A stretch of DNA of 64,000 nucleotides from Streptomyces tsukubensis (GTDB lineage: Bacteria; Actinomycetota; Actinomycetes; Streptomycetales; Streptomycetaceae), in NCBI RefSeq assembly GCF_003932715.1, contig NZ_CP020700.1, positions 3,556,501-3,620,500 of the forward strand, given 5' to 3'. A program made the position numbers and the translations under genes. The notes beneath the pieces were generated by a model. The model saw only the letters and a list, made by a program, of their open reading frames with translations, was not told where the DNA came from and did not search any database. Positions 1 through 9,093 of this stretch are shown here, piece after piece; within the stretch, counting starts at the first letter, position 1, and every line of letters starts with the position of its first letter.

Positions 1-96
1 TGACTAGCCGGGGGACTTCCCCCATCCAGCGCCACCCGATAATACAATGAATCACAGGAAAATTATATCCGGAAATTCAATCCCGCTCCCCCACAT

Positions 97-813
97 TTGA
101 TCGGAGCGGCAGATAAGCCCTACCATTTGACCATGTCGCGAACACCGGTCCAGTCGCGGTTGATCTCCGCACTGAAAGCTGCCCGAACAAGCGAGCCTTA
201 CCCTGTATGGGTTACATGGCTGACGCTCAGCAAACAAGTTTACGGGCGCTCAGCAGAGCGCAATGTACTGAACCTGAGGCGCGTCGCAACAAACGCCGGC
301 CTAGAGGGATTGAAATACACGGACGGGAAATGCGCCGGGGCGCGCATTCCCCTTTCGCGCGAAGAAGACTGGCTCCTCGACTGGACTCTGAAAGTTACCG
401 GACGAGGGAATTATTCAGCCGACTTCTCCAAGTACACAGCTCCAACAAAAGAGGAAATTCTACTAGCCCTCCGTACCGGCCTAGCGCAGAGACGAACCCC
501 ACTGCGGCTCGACGTGGCGAAAGCCGTAAAAATCGTCAACAGGCACTGCGGGACAAATTTCGATCCAGGGGAAACGGCCTGGTCGGTTGTCGACTACCAA
601 AGAAGGTGGAACGATAGACGAGCGGAGCTCATGCACCGAATCGCCGGAGGGATGCAGGAACTGCACAACCTGGTCTCCCAGCGGGAAGCAGAGCAGCGCA
701 TGGTCAGCGTCGGACCCTTCCTTATTGACCCGACCTCGCAGCGGAGATGCCCCTGCTGCCAGCAGGATGTCTTGAATGGCATTCCGATTTCCGGGGTGAC
801 CTGGATTGCATAG
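97..813 (+). CDS. Hypothetical protein next to a TIR gene
   Basis: I do not recognise the 238-aa product. The frame opens at 43 and the first usable start is TTG at 97; ATG at 133 is an alternative, and neither has a convincing ribosome binding site. The protein is basic and mostly hydrophilic, with no membrane segment. Near the C-terminus is a CPCC motif (RRCPCCQQDV), which could bind zinc. Base composition is clearly lower in G+C than the core genes downstream, which suggests acquisition by transfer. It lies 345 bases upstream of, and on the same strand as, the TIR gene, so a functional link is possible but unproven. Confidence 0.6.
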   Translation: MIGAADKPYHLTMSRTPVQSRLISALKAARTSEPYPVWVTWLTLSKQVYGRSAERNVLNLRRVATNAGLEGLKYTDGKCAGARIPLSREEDWLLDWTLKVTGRGNYSADFSKYTAPTKEEILLALRTGLAQRRTPLRLDVAKAVKIVNRHCGTNFDPGETAWSVVDYQRRWNDRRAELMHRIAGGMQELHNLVSQREAEQRMVSVGPFLIDPTSQRRCPCCQQDVLNGIPISGVTWIA

Positions 814-1158
814 GCCTGCTGGAGCGGGTCGTAGAAGGGAAGGCCGGCAACCCCAGCCCTCCAGGCAGTGCAACCGCCGCAGCAAGTCACCCAGCTCCCG
901 CAGAACGGCATAGGCCACCGCGTCCTGCACACTGCCCCGAACACGACCACCCGGCCGTCAACCGCCAGAGGCTGCTCCAGACTCGTAAGGCCGGACCAGC
1001 CGTGCCGCGGGCGCGGGGCGTACGCACAGGGCTGAGGCCTGGCCATGGAGTAACAGAGCCCCGGCCGGGGCCTCCCCGGCCCGCCCGAGCCCGCTCCACC
1101 GCACCCGGGTTCGCCAACCACCGCTGCAGGACAGGCCACTTGGCTACTCTTTGAAACC
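814..1158. other. Gap with a decayed coding fragment
   Basis: No intact gene is visible between the 238-aa gene and the TIR gene. On the minus strand two frames carry protein-like sequence that joins only across a one-base shift near 941: LAVDGRVVVFG from one frame, then VQDAVAYAVLRELGDLLRRL from the next. This looks like the remnant of a small gene. A GC-rich hairpin (ccccggccgggg) lies near 1060-1071. The TIR promoter should lie in the last part of this gap, but I see no clear consensus. Confidence 0.3.
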
Positions 1159-2298
1159 ATGACCAATGCGCAGCCCGCCGGCTTCTGGAGCTACACCCAT
1201 CGTGATGATCAACTGGACTCGGGACGGATCGCCCGTCTGTCGGAGCGCATAGCCAACGAGTTCGAGATCATCACCGGCGAACCTCTTGAGATCTTTATGG
1301 ACAAGAGGTCGATCGAGTGGGGCGACGCGTGGCGAATGCGTCTCGACTCCGCGTTGACCGGAACCACCTTTCTCATACCTGTCATCACACCGAACTTCCT
1401 GAAGAGTCAAGAGTGCAGGCGCGAGGTCATCAGGTTCTCCGGCCACGCGGCCAGCCTGGGGCTGGACGAGCTACTGCTGCCGATCCACTATGTGAATGTT
1501 CCCCAACTCACGTACGGATCCGACGATCACCCTTCGGATGAAGTCGTCCAGCTCATCGCGCGGCGACAGTGGGTGGACTGGCGTGAACTGCGGCTCGAAG
1601 ACGAGGCGTCGCCTGTGTATCGGCAGGCCGTGCACAAACTGGCGTTGAAGATCTCGGAGGTGCTGGAGTCGGCACCGCCCGCCAGGCCAGTGGAGATGGT
1701 CCACCAGGGTCTCATTGCCGATGATGAACCACCGGGTTTTCTGGAGCTCATGGCAGAGGCCGAGACCGCACTGCCCGTGTGGGTGGGGATCGCACAGAAG
1801 TTCCCGGAAGTCATCTCGGCCATCGACCATGAGACCTCCTGGGCAGCCGAAGAAATGGTCAAGTCGGACGCCCGGGGTGGAGGGTTCGCCGGTCGGATGC
1901 GTGTGACCGAGCAGCTTTCCGAGCGGCTCGCCGGACCCGTGGCACAGGTGGAAACGCTGGGAGGGCAGTACTGGGCAGCCCTTGCTTCCATTGACCCGGG
2001 CATCCAGGGGTTTATCAGACGAGCGGGTGAAGAGGATCTTCCTCCGGAAGACCAGCAGGCCGTTCGCGAGTTCTTCCGGCAAATCCAGGCGCTGACGTTG
2101 ACATCCAGTGCTACGACCACGCAGCTTCAAGGATTCTCCGACAGCATGGAAGGAGTTACCCAACTCAGCAGCCACTTGAAGCCGCGACTGAGGACCATCC
2201 AAGCTGCCGTGCAGAAAATGATCGACGGCCATACGGTGATCGACGAGTGGAGTCGTCTGATCGGCGAGACCGACCTCGGGGACGACGCGCCTTCCTAG
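1159..2298 (+). CDS. TIR-domain protein
   Basis: The 379-aa protein has an N-terminal TIR domain at about residues 7-145. Box 1 is FWSYTHRDD (9-17), a box-2-like stretch is EIFMDKRSIEWGDAW (45-59), and the S-x2-C-x2-E signature is S83/C86/E89. In NADase-active bacterial TIRs the equivalent Glu is catalytic. Residues 190-379 are predicted mainly helical, contain no recognised domain, and could be an oligomerisation or sensing region. There is no signal peptide or membrane segment. Bacterial TIR proteins of this kind often deplete NAD+ in anti-phage defence. That role here is inference from the domain and the low-G+C accessory setting. Confidence 0.85.
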   Translation: MTNAQPAGFWSYTHRDDQLDSGRIARLSERIANEFEIITGEPLEIFMDKRSIEWGDAWRMRLDSALTGTTFLIPVITPNFLKSQECRREVIRFSGHAASLGLDELLLPIHYVNVPQLTYGSDDHPSDEVVQLIARRQWVDWRELRLEDEASPVYRQAVHKLALKISEVLESAPPARPVEMVHQGLIADDEPPGFLELMAEAETALPVWVGIAQKFPEVISAIDHETSWAAEEMVKSDARGGGFAGRMRVTEQLSERLAGPVAQVETLGGQYWAALASIDPGIQGFIRRAGEEDLPPEDQQAVREFFRQIQALTLTSSATTTQLQGFSDSMEGVTQLSSHLKPRLRTIQAAVQKMIDGHTVIDEWSRLIGETDLGDDAPS

Positions 2299-2316
2299 CA
2301 GGTGGGCTGAGTGGGG

Positions 2317-2676
2317 TCAGTCCTCAAGGCGTTGCAGGATCTGCGTGAACTCGCCGTTCTCGACCAGACCGGTGAGGACTTGAACCATGTTGCTGATGCC
2401 GGCGTCGCGGACGATGAGTCCGTCCGAGCACCAGTAGTAGCGTCCTCCCAGAGCTTCACCGCTTGCCGCCCACCGCTTCATCAGCGTCTCAACGTAGCCA
2501 ACTGTGCACATGGTTGCACTCCATCGGGATCCGTCCTGCAGCCGCACCTCGACGTCAATGTCGTACACCGCTTCGAGGTCCTCGCCTGCGTCCGGCAGGA
2601 ACGCGGCTTCGAAGTGCTCGGTGTGGACGCGGTACCAGGGTTCATCCCAGCTGCCCGGTGGTGTGCCATGGCTCAT
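2317..2676 (-). CDS. Small hypothetical protein
   Basis: The 119-aa soluble protein starts at ATG 2676 (MSHGTPPGSW). The frame can be extended upstream, but the added sequence is Arg-rich and unconvincing. The core is a compact alpha/beta sequence with many aromatic residues (YDIDVEVRLQDGSRW, GGRYYWCSDGLIV) and an acidic C-terminus. I recognise no family. It converges on the TIR gene with 18 bases between the stops. Its divergent neighbour is the DUF1152 gene. Confidence 0.6.
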   Translation of the reverse strand: MSHGTPPGSWDEPWYRVHTEHFEAAFLPDAGEDLEAVYDIDVEVRLQDGSRWSATMCTVGYVETLMKRWAASGEALGGRYYWCSDGLIVRDAGISNMVQVLTGLVENGEFTQILQRLED

Positions 2677-2928
2677 CGGGCGAGCCTGATGGGCAGATGC
2701 CCGCTCGGCAACTGCTTTGTTCCGACACGCTTCCGGCGTGAACAGCGATCTTGTGCCCGATGGCTCGTAGGAGCGGGCAGGCCCGCTGATCCCGCCCCGG
2801 CCACCGCGACGGCATCGGCTTCCCGGGCGTAGGCCATTCGACGCTCGTCGAGCTGCGGCATGTCGAGCTGTTGGACCTCTGGCCACTACAGGCGGGTGGC
2901 CGGACCGCGCAGGCCGTACTCTGCCCGG

Positions 2929-4023
2929 GTGACCCGGTTGGTCGTGGCAGCGGGCGGAGGGGGCGACGCGGTCGCCGCAGCGATGCTCGACGCTGCCCTG
3001 TACGGCCCGGAGAATCCGGCGGTCGTCCTCACCTATGCCTGGGACCGCCTCCTGGTCGACCCGGTCCCCGGCCCCAGAACACCGGCGGACTTCACCTCAC
3101 TCGGTCGTATGGCGCCGGGTGTCCCCGCCATTACCGCCTCTACCGAACCCGTCCCACCGGCGGGCTCCACACTCCCCCGCTTGGCACGCGAACTCCCCCA
3201 GACCTTCGCGCTGATCGACCCGCGCCACGGCGTGCAAGGCGTCACCGGGCAACTGGCCGAACTGGTGGAACAGCTCCACCCCGAGTCCGTCGACCTGCTG
3301 GACGTCGGCGGCGACATCCTCGCCCACGGCGACGAACCCGCCCTGCGCAGCCCCTTGGCGGACGCTCTGACGCTGGCCGCCTGCCACCGGCTCGGTGCCC
3401 CCGTACGTCTGCTCGTCGCCGGCCCCGGCCTCGACGGCGAACTAACCGCCGAGACCCTCCGCCCCCTGCTCGGCCGGCTCGTCACCACCTTCACTCCGGA
3501 GCACGCCGCCGCAGTCGACCCGGTCCTGGAGTGGCACCCCTCGGAGGCCACGGGCATGCTCGCGGCCACCGCCCGGGGGATCCGCGGACTGTGCGAAGCC
3601 CGCGACACCGGCTTCCCCGTCCCCCTCACCGACGAAAGCCCCACCGTCCACGAAGTCGACATGGACGACGCCTTCAAGCGGAACAGCCTGGCCCAGGCCA
3701 TCACCACGACGACCACCCTCACGGCCGCGGAGGCACTCAGCCGGGAGATCTGCGGCTTCTCCGAGATCGACTACGAGCGCGACAAGGCCACCGGGTTGGC
3801 CTCCGCCCCGCCGAAGTCTTTCGAACCCGAATCCACCCTCACGCGCGTGGCCTCGTACGAGCACCAGGCTCGCGCCCGAGGGGTCACTCACACGACGTTC
3901 CGCCACCTCACCGAAGTGCTCAACCTCCCCGGCACCCACCGCGACATCCTCAAAGCCCTGCTGCTCACCCACTGCCCCGAGCAGTACACCCCACCCCTCT
4001 GGCATATCCCGCCGACAACCTGA
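2929..4023 (+). CDS. DUF1152 domain-containing protein
   Basis: The 364-aa product is assigned to DUF1152 (PF06626) by its N-terminal glycine-rich turn VVAAGGGGDAVAAAML and the conserved LLDVGGDILAHGDEPALRSP stretch. No reaction is known for the family. The chosen start is GTG 2929, directly before TRLVVAAGGGG; an upstream ATG at 2860 adds a low-complexity extension. The C-terminal part (residues 270-364) is helical, and it has no export signal. It converges closely with the membrane protein gene at 4036. Confidence 0.8.
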   Translation: MTRLVVAAGGGGDAVAAAMLDAALYGPENPAVVLTYAWDRLLVDPVPGPRTPADFTSLGRMAPGVPAITASTEPVPPAGSTLPRLARELPQTFALIDPRHGVQGVTGQLAELVEQLHPESVDLLDVGGDILAHGDEPALRSPLADALTLAACHRLGAPVRLLVAGPGLDGELTAETLRPLLGRLVTTFTPEHAAAVDPVLEWHPSEATGMLAATARGIRGLCEARDTGFPVPLTDESPTVHEVDMDDAFKRNSLAQAITTTTTLTAAEALSREICGFSEIDYERDKATGLASAPPKSFEPESTLTRVASYEHQARARGVTHTTFRHLTEVLNLPGTHRDILKALLLTHCPEQYTPPLWHIPPTT

Positions 4024-4035
4024 GCTGCACCCCGG

Positions 4036-4599
4036 TCATGCCACGGGCGGCTCCCGGCGGGCCCGCGCGCGGTCGAAGGACCACGCCGCGATGCCGACGA
4101 GGACGGCCACCGCAGCCGCGTACGCCGGGAGCCAGCGGGTCGTCGTCGAGGAGAGGCAGTCGGCCACGGCCTCGTGGGACTGGGCGCGTTGGGCCGCGGC
4201 GAGGGCCGTCGGGCTGAAGCCCGGAGTGGCCGACAGCGCCGCCGCGGCCTGCTCGGAGGCGTACACACCGAGCTTCGGGCAGGACCCCCGGGTGCCCGGC
4301 ATCGGGAAGAGCCACGACCAGCGTTGCAGCGCGGGGGCCAGGGTGATGGCCACGCAGAGGCCGACCACCATCGAGTACGCCGTCAGATTGCGGAAATATG
4401 TGGCGCCTGAGCCCGGGGTCCGGCGCGGGAGGCGGTAGAAGCAGACGATCAGGGCCAGCAGCGTCGCCCCGATATAGGTGGAGAACCACTGCCACGAGCC
4501 CTGGGCCAGTACGGCCGCCAGTACGCCGCCGAGCGCGATGCCGATGACGCCCGCCTGACTGCCGGAGTCGGGGGCGGCGGGCGGGGCGGGGTGGGGCAT
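4036..4599 (-). CDS. Hypothetical membrane protein
   Basis: The 187-aa protein has about four hydrophobic segments: roughly residues 17-35, 40-54, 73-90 and 163-180. A soluble loop of about 60 residues between the last two probably lies outside the cell and contains one Cys. The short C-terminal tail is basic (RARARREPP), as expected for a cytoplasmic end. I recognise no family. It reads in the same direction as, and 84 bases downstream of, the ybjN-like gene, so it may be part of that transcript. Confidence 0.65.
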   Translation of the reverse strand: MPHPAPPAAPDSGSQAGVIGIALGGVLAAVLAQGSWQWFSTYIGATLLALIVCFYRLPRRTPGSGATYFRNLTAYSMVVGLCVAITLAPALQRWSWLFPMPGTRGSCPKLGVYASEQAAAALSATPGFSPTALAAAQRAQSHEAVADCLSSTTTRWLPAYAAAVAVLVGIAAWSFDRARARREPPVA

Positions 4600-4683
4600 G
4601 GTCCGGCTCCTGAAGGGTGGGGACCCCAGGATCCGGGGCGGTGCCGTCCGGGTACGGCACCGGGCGGCAACCGGCGGGCGGGC

Positions 4684-5199
4684 TCAGTCTTTCGTGGGCG
4701 GGGCGTCCGTCAGGTGGGCGAACGCGTCCAGATTGCGGGTCGATTCGCCGCGGGATACCCGCCACGCGTACTCCTTGCGGATCGCGCTCGCGTAGCCCAG
4801 CTCCAGCAGCGTGTTGAAGGCGCCGTCCGACGCCTCCAGGACCGAGCCCAGCAGGCGGTCCACCTCCTCCGGGGTGATCACGGAGAGAGGGAGGCGGCCG
4901 GTCAGGTAGATGTCGCCGAGCTGGTCGATCGCGTACGCCACCCCGTACAGCTTGAGGTTCCGCTCCAGCAGCCAGCGGTGGACCGCGGCGTCGTTCTCGT
5001 CGGGGTGGCGGATGACGAAGGCGTTCACGGAGAGGGAGTGCGCGCCGATGCGGAGGGCGACGTTCGTCGCGAGTTTGCGGGTGCCGGGGAGGGCGACGAC
5101 GTACGAACCGGGCTCCGGGTTCTCCCATTCCAGGCCGGCCTCGCGCAGGGTCGCTTCGATGACCTCGGCCGGGGATGTGCGTACGGCGTCGTCAGACAT
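4684..5199 (-). CDS. YbjN domain-containing protein
   Basis: The 171-aa protein matches the YbjN family (PF10722), an alpha/beta fold related to type III secretion chaperones and used as a binding or sensory module. Typical features are the opening [13 protein letters not shown] and the central [24 protein letters not shown], conserved in actinobacterial members. Its ATG at 5199 overlaps the end of mshA by eight bases, so the two are translationally coupled. I recall the same pairing in other Streptomyces. Function in mycothiol metabolism is not established. Confidence 0.85.
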   Translation of the reverse strand: MSDDAVRTSPAEVIEATLREAGLEWENPEPGSYVVALPGTRKLATNVALRIGAHSLSVNAFVIRHPDENDAAVHRWLLERNLKLYGVAYAIDQLGDIYLTGRLPLSVITPEEVDRLLGSVLEASDGAFNTLLELGYASAIRKEYAWRVSRGESTRNLDAFAHLTDAPPTKD

Positions 5200-6550
5200 G
5201 GTGGGAGCGTACCCGGCGGCGGTAGTCGTGCAGGGCCGCGCTGTAGACGTCCGCCGTGGTGGCGGCCGCCGCGTCCCAGCCGAAGGACCGCGCGTGCAGG
5301 GCCGCCGCGGCGCCCATCCGGGCCTCCAGGACGGGGTCGTCGATCAGTCGGCGGAGCGCGGCGGCGTAGTCGGCGGGGTCGTGGCCCCGGACCAGGAAGC
5401 CCGTACTCCCGTCGCGTACCGCCACCGGCAGGCCGCCGACCGCCGCCGCGACCACCGGGGTGCCCGTCGCCTGGGCCTCGATGGCGACCAGGCCGAAGGA
5501 TTCGCTGTACGAGGGCATGACCAGCGCGTTCGCGGCGTGGAACCAGTCGGCGAGCCGGTCCTGGCCGACCGGCGGGTGGAAGTGGACGACATCGGCGGTG
5601 CCGAGGCGGGCGGCGAGTTTCTGGAGGCCCTCGGGCCGGGCGAGGCCGCTACCACTGGGGCCGCCGACGACGGGGACGTAGAGCCGGGAACGGAGTGAGG
5701 GGTCGCGTTCCAGGAGCCGGGCCACCGCGTGGAGGAGGACATCGGGCGCCTTGAGGGGCTGTATCCGGCCGGCGAAGAGGGGGACGAAGGCGTTCCGGGG
5801 GATGCCGAGCCGGTCGCGGGCCCGGTCGCGGGCGGTGTCGGCGCCGTGTTTGCCGGGGTCGGGGCGGAAGCGGTCGAGGTTCACCCCGGGGTGGACGACC
5901 GCGACCTTCGCCGGGTCGGCGTCGTAGAAGCGGACGAGCTCGGCCGACTCCTCCGCGGTGTTCGCGATCAGCCGGTCCGCGGCGTTCACGATCTGTGTCT
6001 CGCCGATGACCCGGGACGGCGGTTCGGGGGTGTCGCCCTCGGCCAGCGCCGCATTTTTGACCTTGGCCATCGTGTGCATGGCGTGGACCAGCGGGACGCC
6101 CCAGCGTTCGGCGGCGAGCCACCCGACGTGGCCGGACAGCCAGTAGTGGGAGTGGACGAGGTCGTAGTGGCCGGGGCGGTGGCGGGCCCAGGCGCGCATC
6201 ACTCCGTGGGTGAAGGCGCAGAGCTGGCCGGGCAGGTCTTCCTTGGCCAGTCCCTCGTACGGGCCTGCGTCCACATGCCGTACGAGGACTCCGGGCGCGA
6301 GTTCCACCGTGTCGGGCAGACCGCCGGCGGTCGAGCGGGTGAAGATCTCGACCTCGATGTTGATGGCGGCGAGCCGCCGGGCCAGCTCGACGATGTAGAC
6401 GTTCATCCCGCCCGCGTCGCCCGTGCCGGGCTGGTGGAGGGGCGAGGTGTGCACGCTGAGCATGGCGATACGGCGCGGCTTGCGGGGGCCCCCGGGGAAT
6501 CTGAGGCGGGGTGCCAGACCGGTGGAGATGCGGGAGACGTACTGGCTCAC
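5192..6550 (-). CDS. mshA: D-inositol-3-phosphate glycosyltransferase MshA
   Basis: MshA transfers N-acetylglucosamine from UDP-GlcNAc to 1L-myo-inositol-1-phosphate, the first committed step of mycothiol synthesis. The 452-aa product is a GT-B, GT4-family enzyme. The donor/acceptor loop [10 protein letters not shown] is at residues 44-53, and the C-terminal domain carries [21 protein letters not shown] with the conserved E-x7-E nucleotide-sugar motif. The start is GTG 6550, giving [20 protein letters not shown], the usual Streptomyces N-terminus; a longer reading frame upstream is low complexity. It is followed by the coupled ybjN-like gene. Confidence 0.93.
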   Translation of the reverse strand: MSQYVSRISTGLAPRLRFPGGPRKPRRIAMLSVHTSPLHQPGTGDAGGMNVYIVELARRLAAINIEVEIFTRSTAGGLPDTVELAPGVLVRHVDAGPYEGLAKEDLPGQLCAFTHGVMRAWARHRPGHYDLVHSHYWLSGHVGWLAAERWGVPLVHAMHTMAKVKNAALAEGDTPEPPSRVIGETQIVNAADRLIANTAEESAELVRFYDADPAKVAVVHPGVNLDRFRPDPGKHGADTARDRARDRLGIPRNAFVPLFAGRIQPLKAPDVLLHAVARLLERDPSLRSRLYVPVVGGPSGSGLARPEGLQKLAARLGTADVVHFHPPVGQDRLADWFHAANALVMPSYSESFGLVAIEAQATGTPVVAAAVGGLPVAVRDGSTGFLVRGHDPADYAAALRRLIDDPVLEARMGAAAALHARSFGWDAAAATTADVYSAALHDYRRRVRSHHV

Positions 6551-6912
6551 GCGAAGACCCTCCTCGTTCCGGGCATGGCAAAAGGCGGACTGCTCTCGGC
6601 CTTCCGCCACCGCACAACAGCGGACTGGCCCCTTCCATTTCCCGCTGCCCACCACTTTGCCAAATCGTGATGGGGAGGGGCGGCGGGAGGGGGCCGGGGA
6701 GGGACGGCAGGGAGGGGTCCAGCCAAGGTGAGCCCAGAAGGGGCAGTGAGACGATCTTGAAGGCGTGAGCCCGCGTTCCGGGCCTGCCACCGAGGGCTTG
6801 GCCCTGTCCCGGGTTCCGCTGTTCTGATCCTTCACCGGCGCTGACGCCGCGATGATCCCGCGCGGACGTGTACGGCGCGTCCGGCAGGGGCTGGGCATCG
6901 GGTGGGGTGGGG
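6551..6912. other. Upstream region of mshA, no gene seen
   Basis: This stretch should contain the mshA promoter on the minus strand. It has a run rich in G and purines (6670-6730) but no recognisable protein-coding sequence on either strand and no clear hairpin. The transposase relic begins immediately after it at 6913. Confidence 0.5.
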
Positions 6913-7236
6913 ATGACTTCGATCGAGCGGACTGCGTATCCGCGGTTCAAGCGGCTGATCACCGCGCGCGAGCTGCGCCGAAGCAGCCGCCTACGTCTAG
7001 CGCCAGGCCCGCCAGGCCCGCCAGGCCCGCGAGGCCGAAGAGGCACGCCGCCGGGCCGAAGCCGAGGAACAGCGGCGTCTGGCCGCGCTGTCCGCCGACT
7101 GCGACCGGGTGCCGGGCGGGACGGAGGACGGTCCGGCCCGGCCCGCAGCCGCCCCACCGGCAAGTACAGGGACTTCAACGAGTTCGAGATCCTCGCCCGG
7201 ATCCGGCCCGCCGGTGCGTGGATGCCCCAGGAATGA
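6913..7236 (+). pseudogene. Tn3-family transposase relic and recombined fragments
   Basis: Codons 6913-6978 encode [20 protein letters not shown], which I recognise as the N-terminus of Streptomyces Tn3-family transposases (DUF4158 region). After about 22 residues the match stops. From 7001 a different frame reads RQARQARQAREAEEARRRAE, a charged helical repeat of the sort found at the tails of plasmid proteins. Another short plausible fragment (GKYRDFNEFEILARIRP) ends at a stop at 7236. None is an intact gene. The stretch looks like a junction where mobile elements inserted and were partly deleted. A three-copy 9-bp repeat (cgccaggcc) lies at 7001-7027. Confidence 0.6.
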
Positions 7237-7312
7237 CTCTCGCCGTCGAACGCCCGAGCCAAGAGTTTCGACCGAAACTCTTCCGGCCGCGAGTCAGCGC
7301 CGAGGGGCGGCC

Positions 7313-7840
7313 TCAGCGGTTGCGCCGGGACAACCCCTTCGGCGCGCTGCTACGGGGTCGCTCGGTTGAGCAGGGTCGGTCCAACACCCATCCAGCGGGG
7401 CACGGGCCTGTCAGCGAGCTCCGGCTGGCCGGAGTCCTCGGGGCGATGCCGATCAGCCGCCGTACCTTGTCGCGCTCGGGCTCGGACGCACGGACCCCGG
7501 ACTGGACGTCGGCCATGATCAGCCGGAGCGGATGGGCCTCTACGCGGACACGGCCTCGCTGGTGCTCGGTGAGGTGCCGCCTCGCGATGTAGAAGTTGTC
7601 CGCGCAGTCCAAGCCCGCAGCGAGTGCGGTCCGGTCGATGCGGTCGCCGAGCTGGTGGCCTCCGGCGGTCCAGGCGTACCAGATCCGGCAGGAGCCGTCC
7701 GGCCGGTAGAACACCGTGTACAGGAACATCTCCGGGCCGAAGTCGGCGGCGATGCCGTCGACCACGGCCTTCTCCACCGGGGTCGGGTCGCCGGTCGGCG
7801 TGAGAATGACCGGTGCCGTGGGCGAGAGCGTAGGCAACAT
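7313..7840 (-). CDS. Hypothetical protein, plasmid or ICE type
   Basis: The 175-aa frame begins with a plausible alpha/beta protein (VEKAVVDGIAADFGPEMFLY, RIWYAWTAGGHQLGDRIDR) up to about residue 130. The last 40 residues are Pro/Ser/Arg-rich and look like read-through into foreign sequence, so the gene is probably truncated at its 3' end. It lies 12 bases downstream of the HTH-containing gene at 7853 and is probably cotranscribed. I associate this type of pair with Streptomyces plasmids and integrative elements. That association is from memory and the function is unknown. Confidence 0.5.
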   Translation of the reverse strand: MLPTLSPTAPVILTPTGDPTPVEKAVVDGIAADFGPEMFLYTVFYRPDGSCRIWYAWTAGGHQLGDRIDRTALAAGLDCADNFYIARRHLTEHQRGRVRVEAHPLRLIMADVQSGVRASEPERDKVRRLIGIAPRTPASRSSLTGPCPAGWVLDRPCSTERPRSSAPKGLSRRNR

Positions 7841-7852
7841 CGTGGCTCCTCC

Positions 7853-8320
7853 TCAGAACCAGTGGGGGCGGTAGGCGCCGCCCGCGCGGGTGGGGCAGTC
7901 GTCTCCAGGCCGCAACGGCAGGTTCCCGGCCTCGTACGCGGCGTCGATCTCGTCCTTCGTCAGCTCGCGGTTTCCGACAGCGGTGAACTCCCACTTGCTG
8001 GACTCGACCTCGCTCCAGCCGTCCGGGTCGAGTTCGTAGACGCGGCGCACGAGGCCGTCCACGGCCACGATCGCGTACTGGGCCTCAGCACGGACCCTCT
8101 TGCCAATGGGCCAGATCCCCCGGTCGCTCGCGTACTGCCCGGCGTCGCCGACTTCGCCGTACGCGCCGCGCAGGTCGGCGGGGTCCTCCCGAACCCGGTC
8201 CCGCCGCGAGATCACCGCGGCCACCTTCTTGCCGTGGCGGACATGACCGAAGCGCTGCTCGGCGGCCTGTCGGCTGGTGCCGAGCGCGTCGCCGACGTCG
8301 GCGAACGTAGTGTCTGGCAA
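7853..8320 (-). CDS. HTH-containing hypothetical protein, probably truncated
   Basis: The protein starts with a helix-turn-helix-like segment, FADVGDALGTSRQAAEQRFG, the form that usually follows an N-terminal helix in small mobile-element regulators. The annotated start is TTG 8320, directly before this segment. The frame stays open upstream but the added codons look non-coding, so the true N-terminus is either lost or uses an unusual start. The C-terminal half (YAIVAVDGLVRRVYELDPDGW) is a compact domain I cannot name. It lies upstream of the 175-aa gene in the scar region between mshA and the ECF sigma gene. Confidence 0.55.
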   Translation of the reverse strand: MPDTTFADVGDALGTSRQAAEQRFGHVRHGKKVAAVISRRDRVREDPADLRGAYGEVGDAGQYASDRGIWPIGKRVRAEAQYAIVAVDGLVRRVYELDPDGWSEVESSKWEFTAVGNRELTKDEIDAAYEAGNLPLRPGDDCPTRAGGAYRPHWF

Positions 8321-8544
8321 GAGGCGCCCCCGTTCTTCTCGGCCGACTGCGGGCCGCCCGCCCGGCGGCCCTCCGCTTCGCCGGGCCCCGCCCGCACCCC
8401 GGGCGGCAGCGGCGCGAGGTCCTGGGACCCCCTTCCGTCCCGGCTGTGATTCACGTCACTGCCGGCGCCTCGGTGCAGCACCCGGCCCCGTTCCGCCGTC
8501 ATGGGGGCAGTGATCGGGACGGGACGAGGAGAGGAGGTCGGCGG

Positions 8545-9093
8545 GTGAGGTTTCGCAGGAGCGGTCCGGGCATCGGATTCACGGAGTTCGTCGCACAGCG
8601 GTCGGGAGCGTTGTTCCGCACCGCGTATGCGCTGACCGGTGACGTGCACGTGGCCGAGGATCTGGTGCAGGAGACGCTGGAGCGGGCGTGCCGACAGTGG
8701 CGGAAGGTCGCGGTGGCGGACTCGCCGGAGGCGTACGTGCGCAAAGTGCTGGTCAACCTGGCCAACGACCGCTGGCGGCGGCTGTCGCGCCGGGGCGAGC
8801 GCCCCGGGCTGTCGGGGGTGCCCGAGACGGCCGACCCCCGGGACCGGTTCGGGCAGGTGGATCTGCGCGCGGAACTGATCGAGGCACTGCTCGGGCTGCC
8901 GATGGGCATGCGCAGCGTGGTGGTCCTGTACTACCTGCACGATCTGGACGCCCGGCAGGTCGCCGACGTCCTGGACATCTCTTCGAGTGCGGTGAGGTCC
9001 CAGCTCGCCCGCGGCCTGGCCAAGCTGCGCGATTCCGTATCGGGCGCCCAGGCGCCGCACACGCCGTCGGCCGCTTTCGGAGGTACGAAGTGA
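8545..9093 (+). CDS. ECF sigma factor, SigE-like family
   Basis: The 182-aa product is an extracytoplasmic-function RNA polymerase sigma factor. Region 2 reads RTAYALTGDVHVAEDLVQET and binds the -10 element and core enzyme. Region 4 contains YYLHDLDARQVADVLDISSS followed by AVRSQLARGLAKL, the DNA recognition helix. The start is GTG 8545, preceded by gaggagg at 8531-8537. A longer frame from 8446 lacks an RBS. Its stop overlaps the start of the next gene, a single-pass membrane protein, in the arrangement typical of a sigma/anti-sigma or sigma/sensor pair. Confidence 0.88.
   Translation: MRFRRSGPGIGFTEFVAQRSGALFRTAYALTGDVHVAEDLVQETLERACRQWRKVAVADSPEAYVRKVLVNLANDRWRRLSRRGERPGLSGVPETADPRDRFGQVDLRAELIEALLGLPMGMRSVVVLYYLHDLDARQVADVLDISSSAVRSQLARGLAKLRDSVSGAQAPHTPSAAFGGTK

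Noticed and set aside
10..23. Hairpin ggggg-actt-ccccc at the left edge
   Set aside because: Only a five-base stem, and the gene it would terminate is outside the window.
3965..5128. Long minus-strand frame of 387 codons
   Set aside because: Arg/Pro/Gly-rich composition; it is the shadow of the membrane protein and ybjN genes in another frame.
6852..7592. Plus-strand 246-codon frame across the scar region
   Set aside because: Composition is artefactual and it crosses the antisense of a better-supported gene; only the short transposase-like stretch in another frame is convincing.
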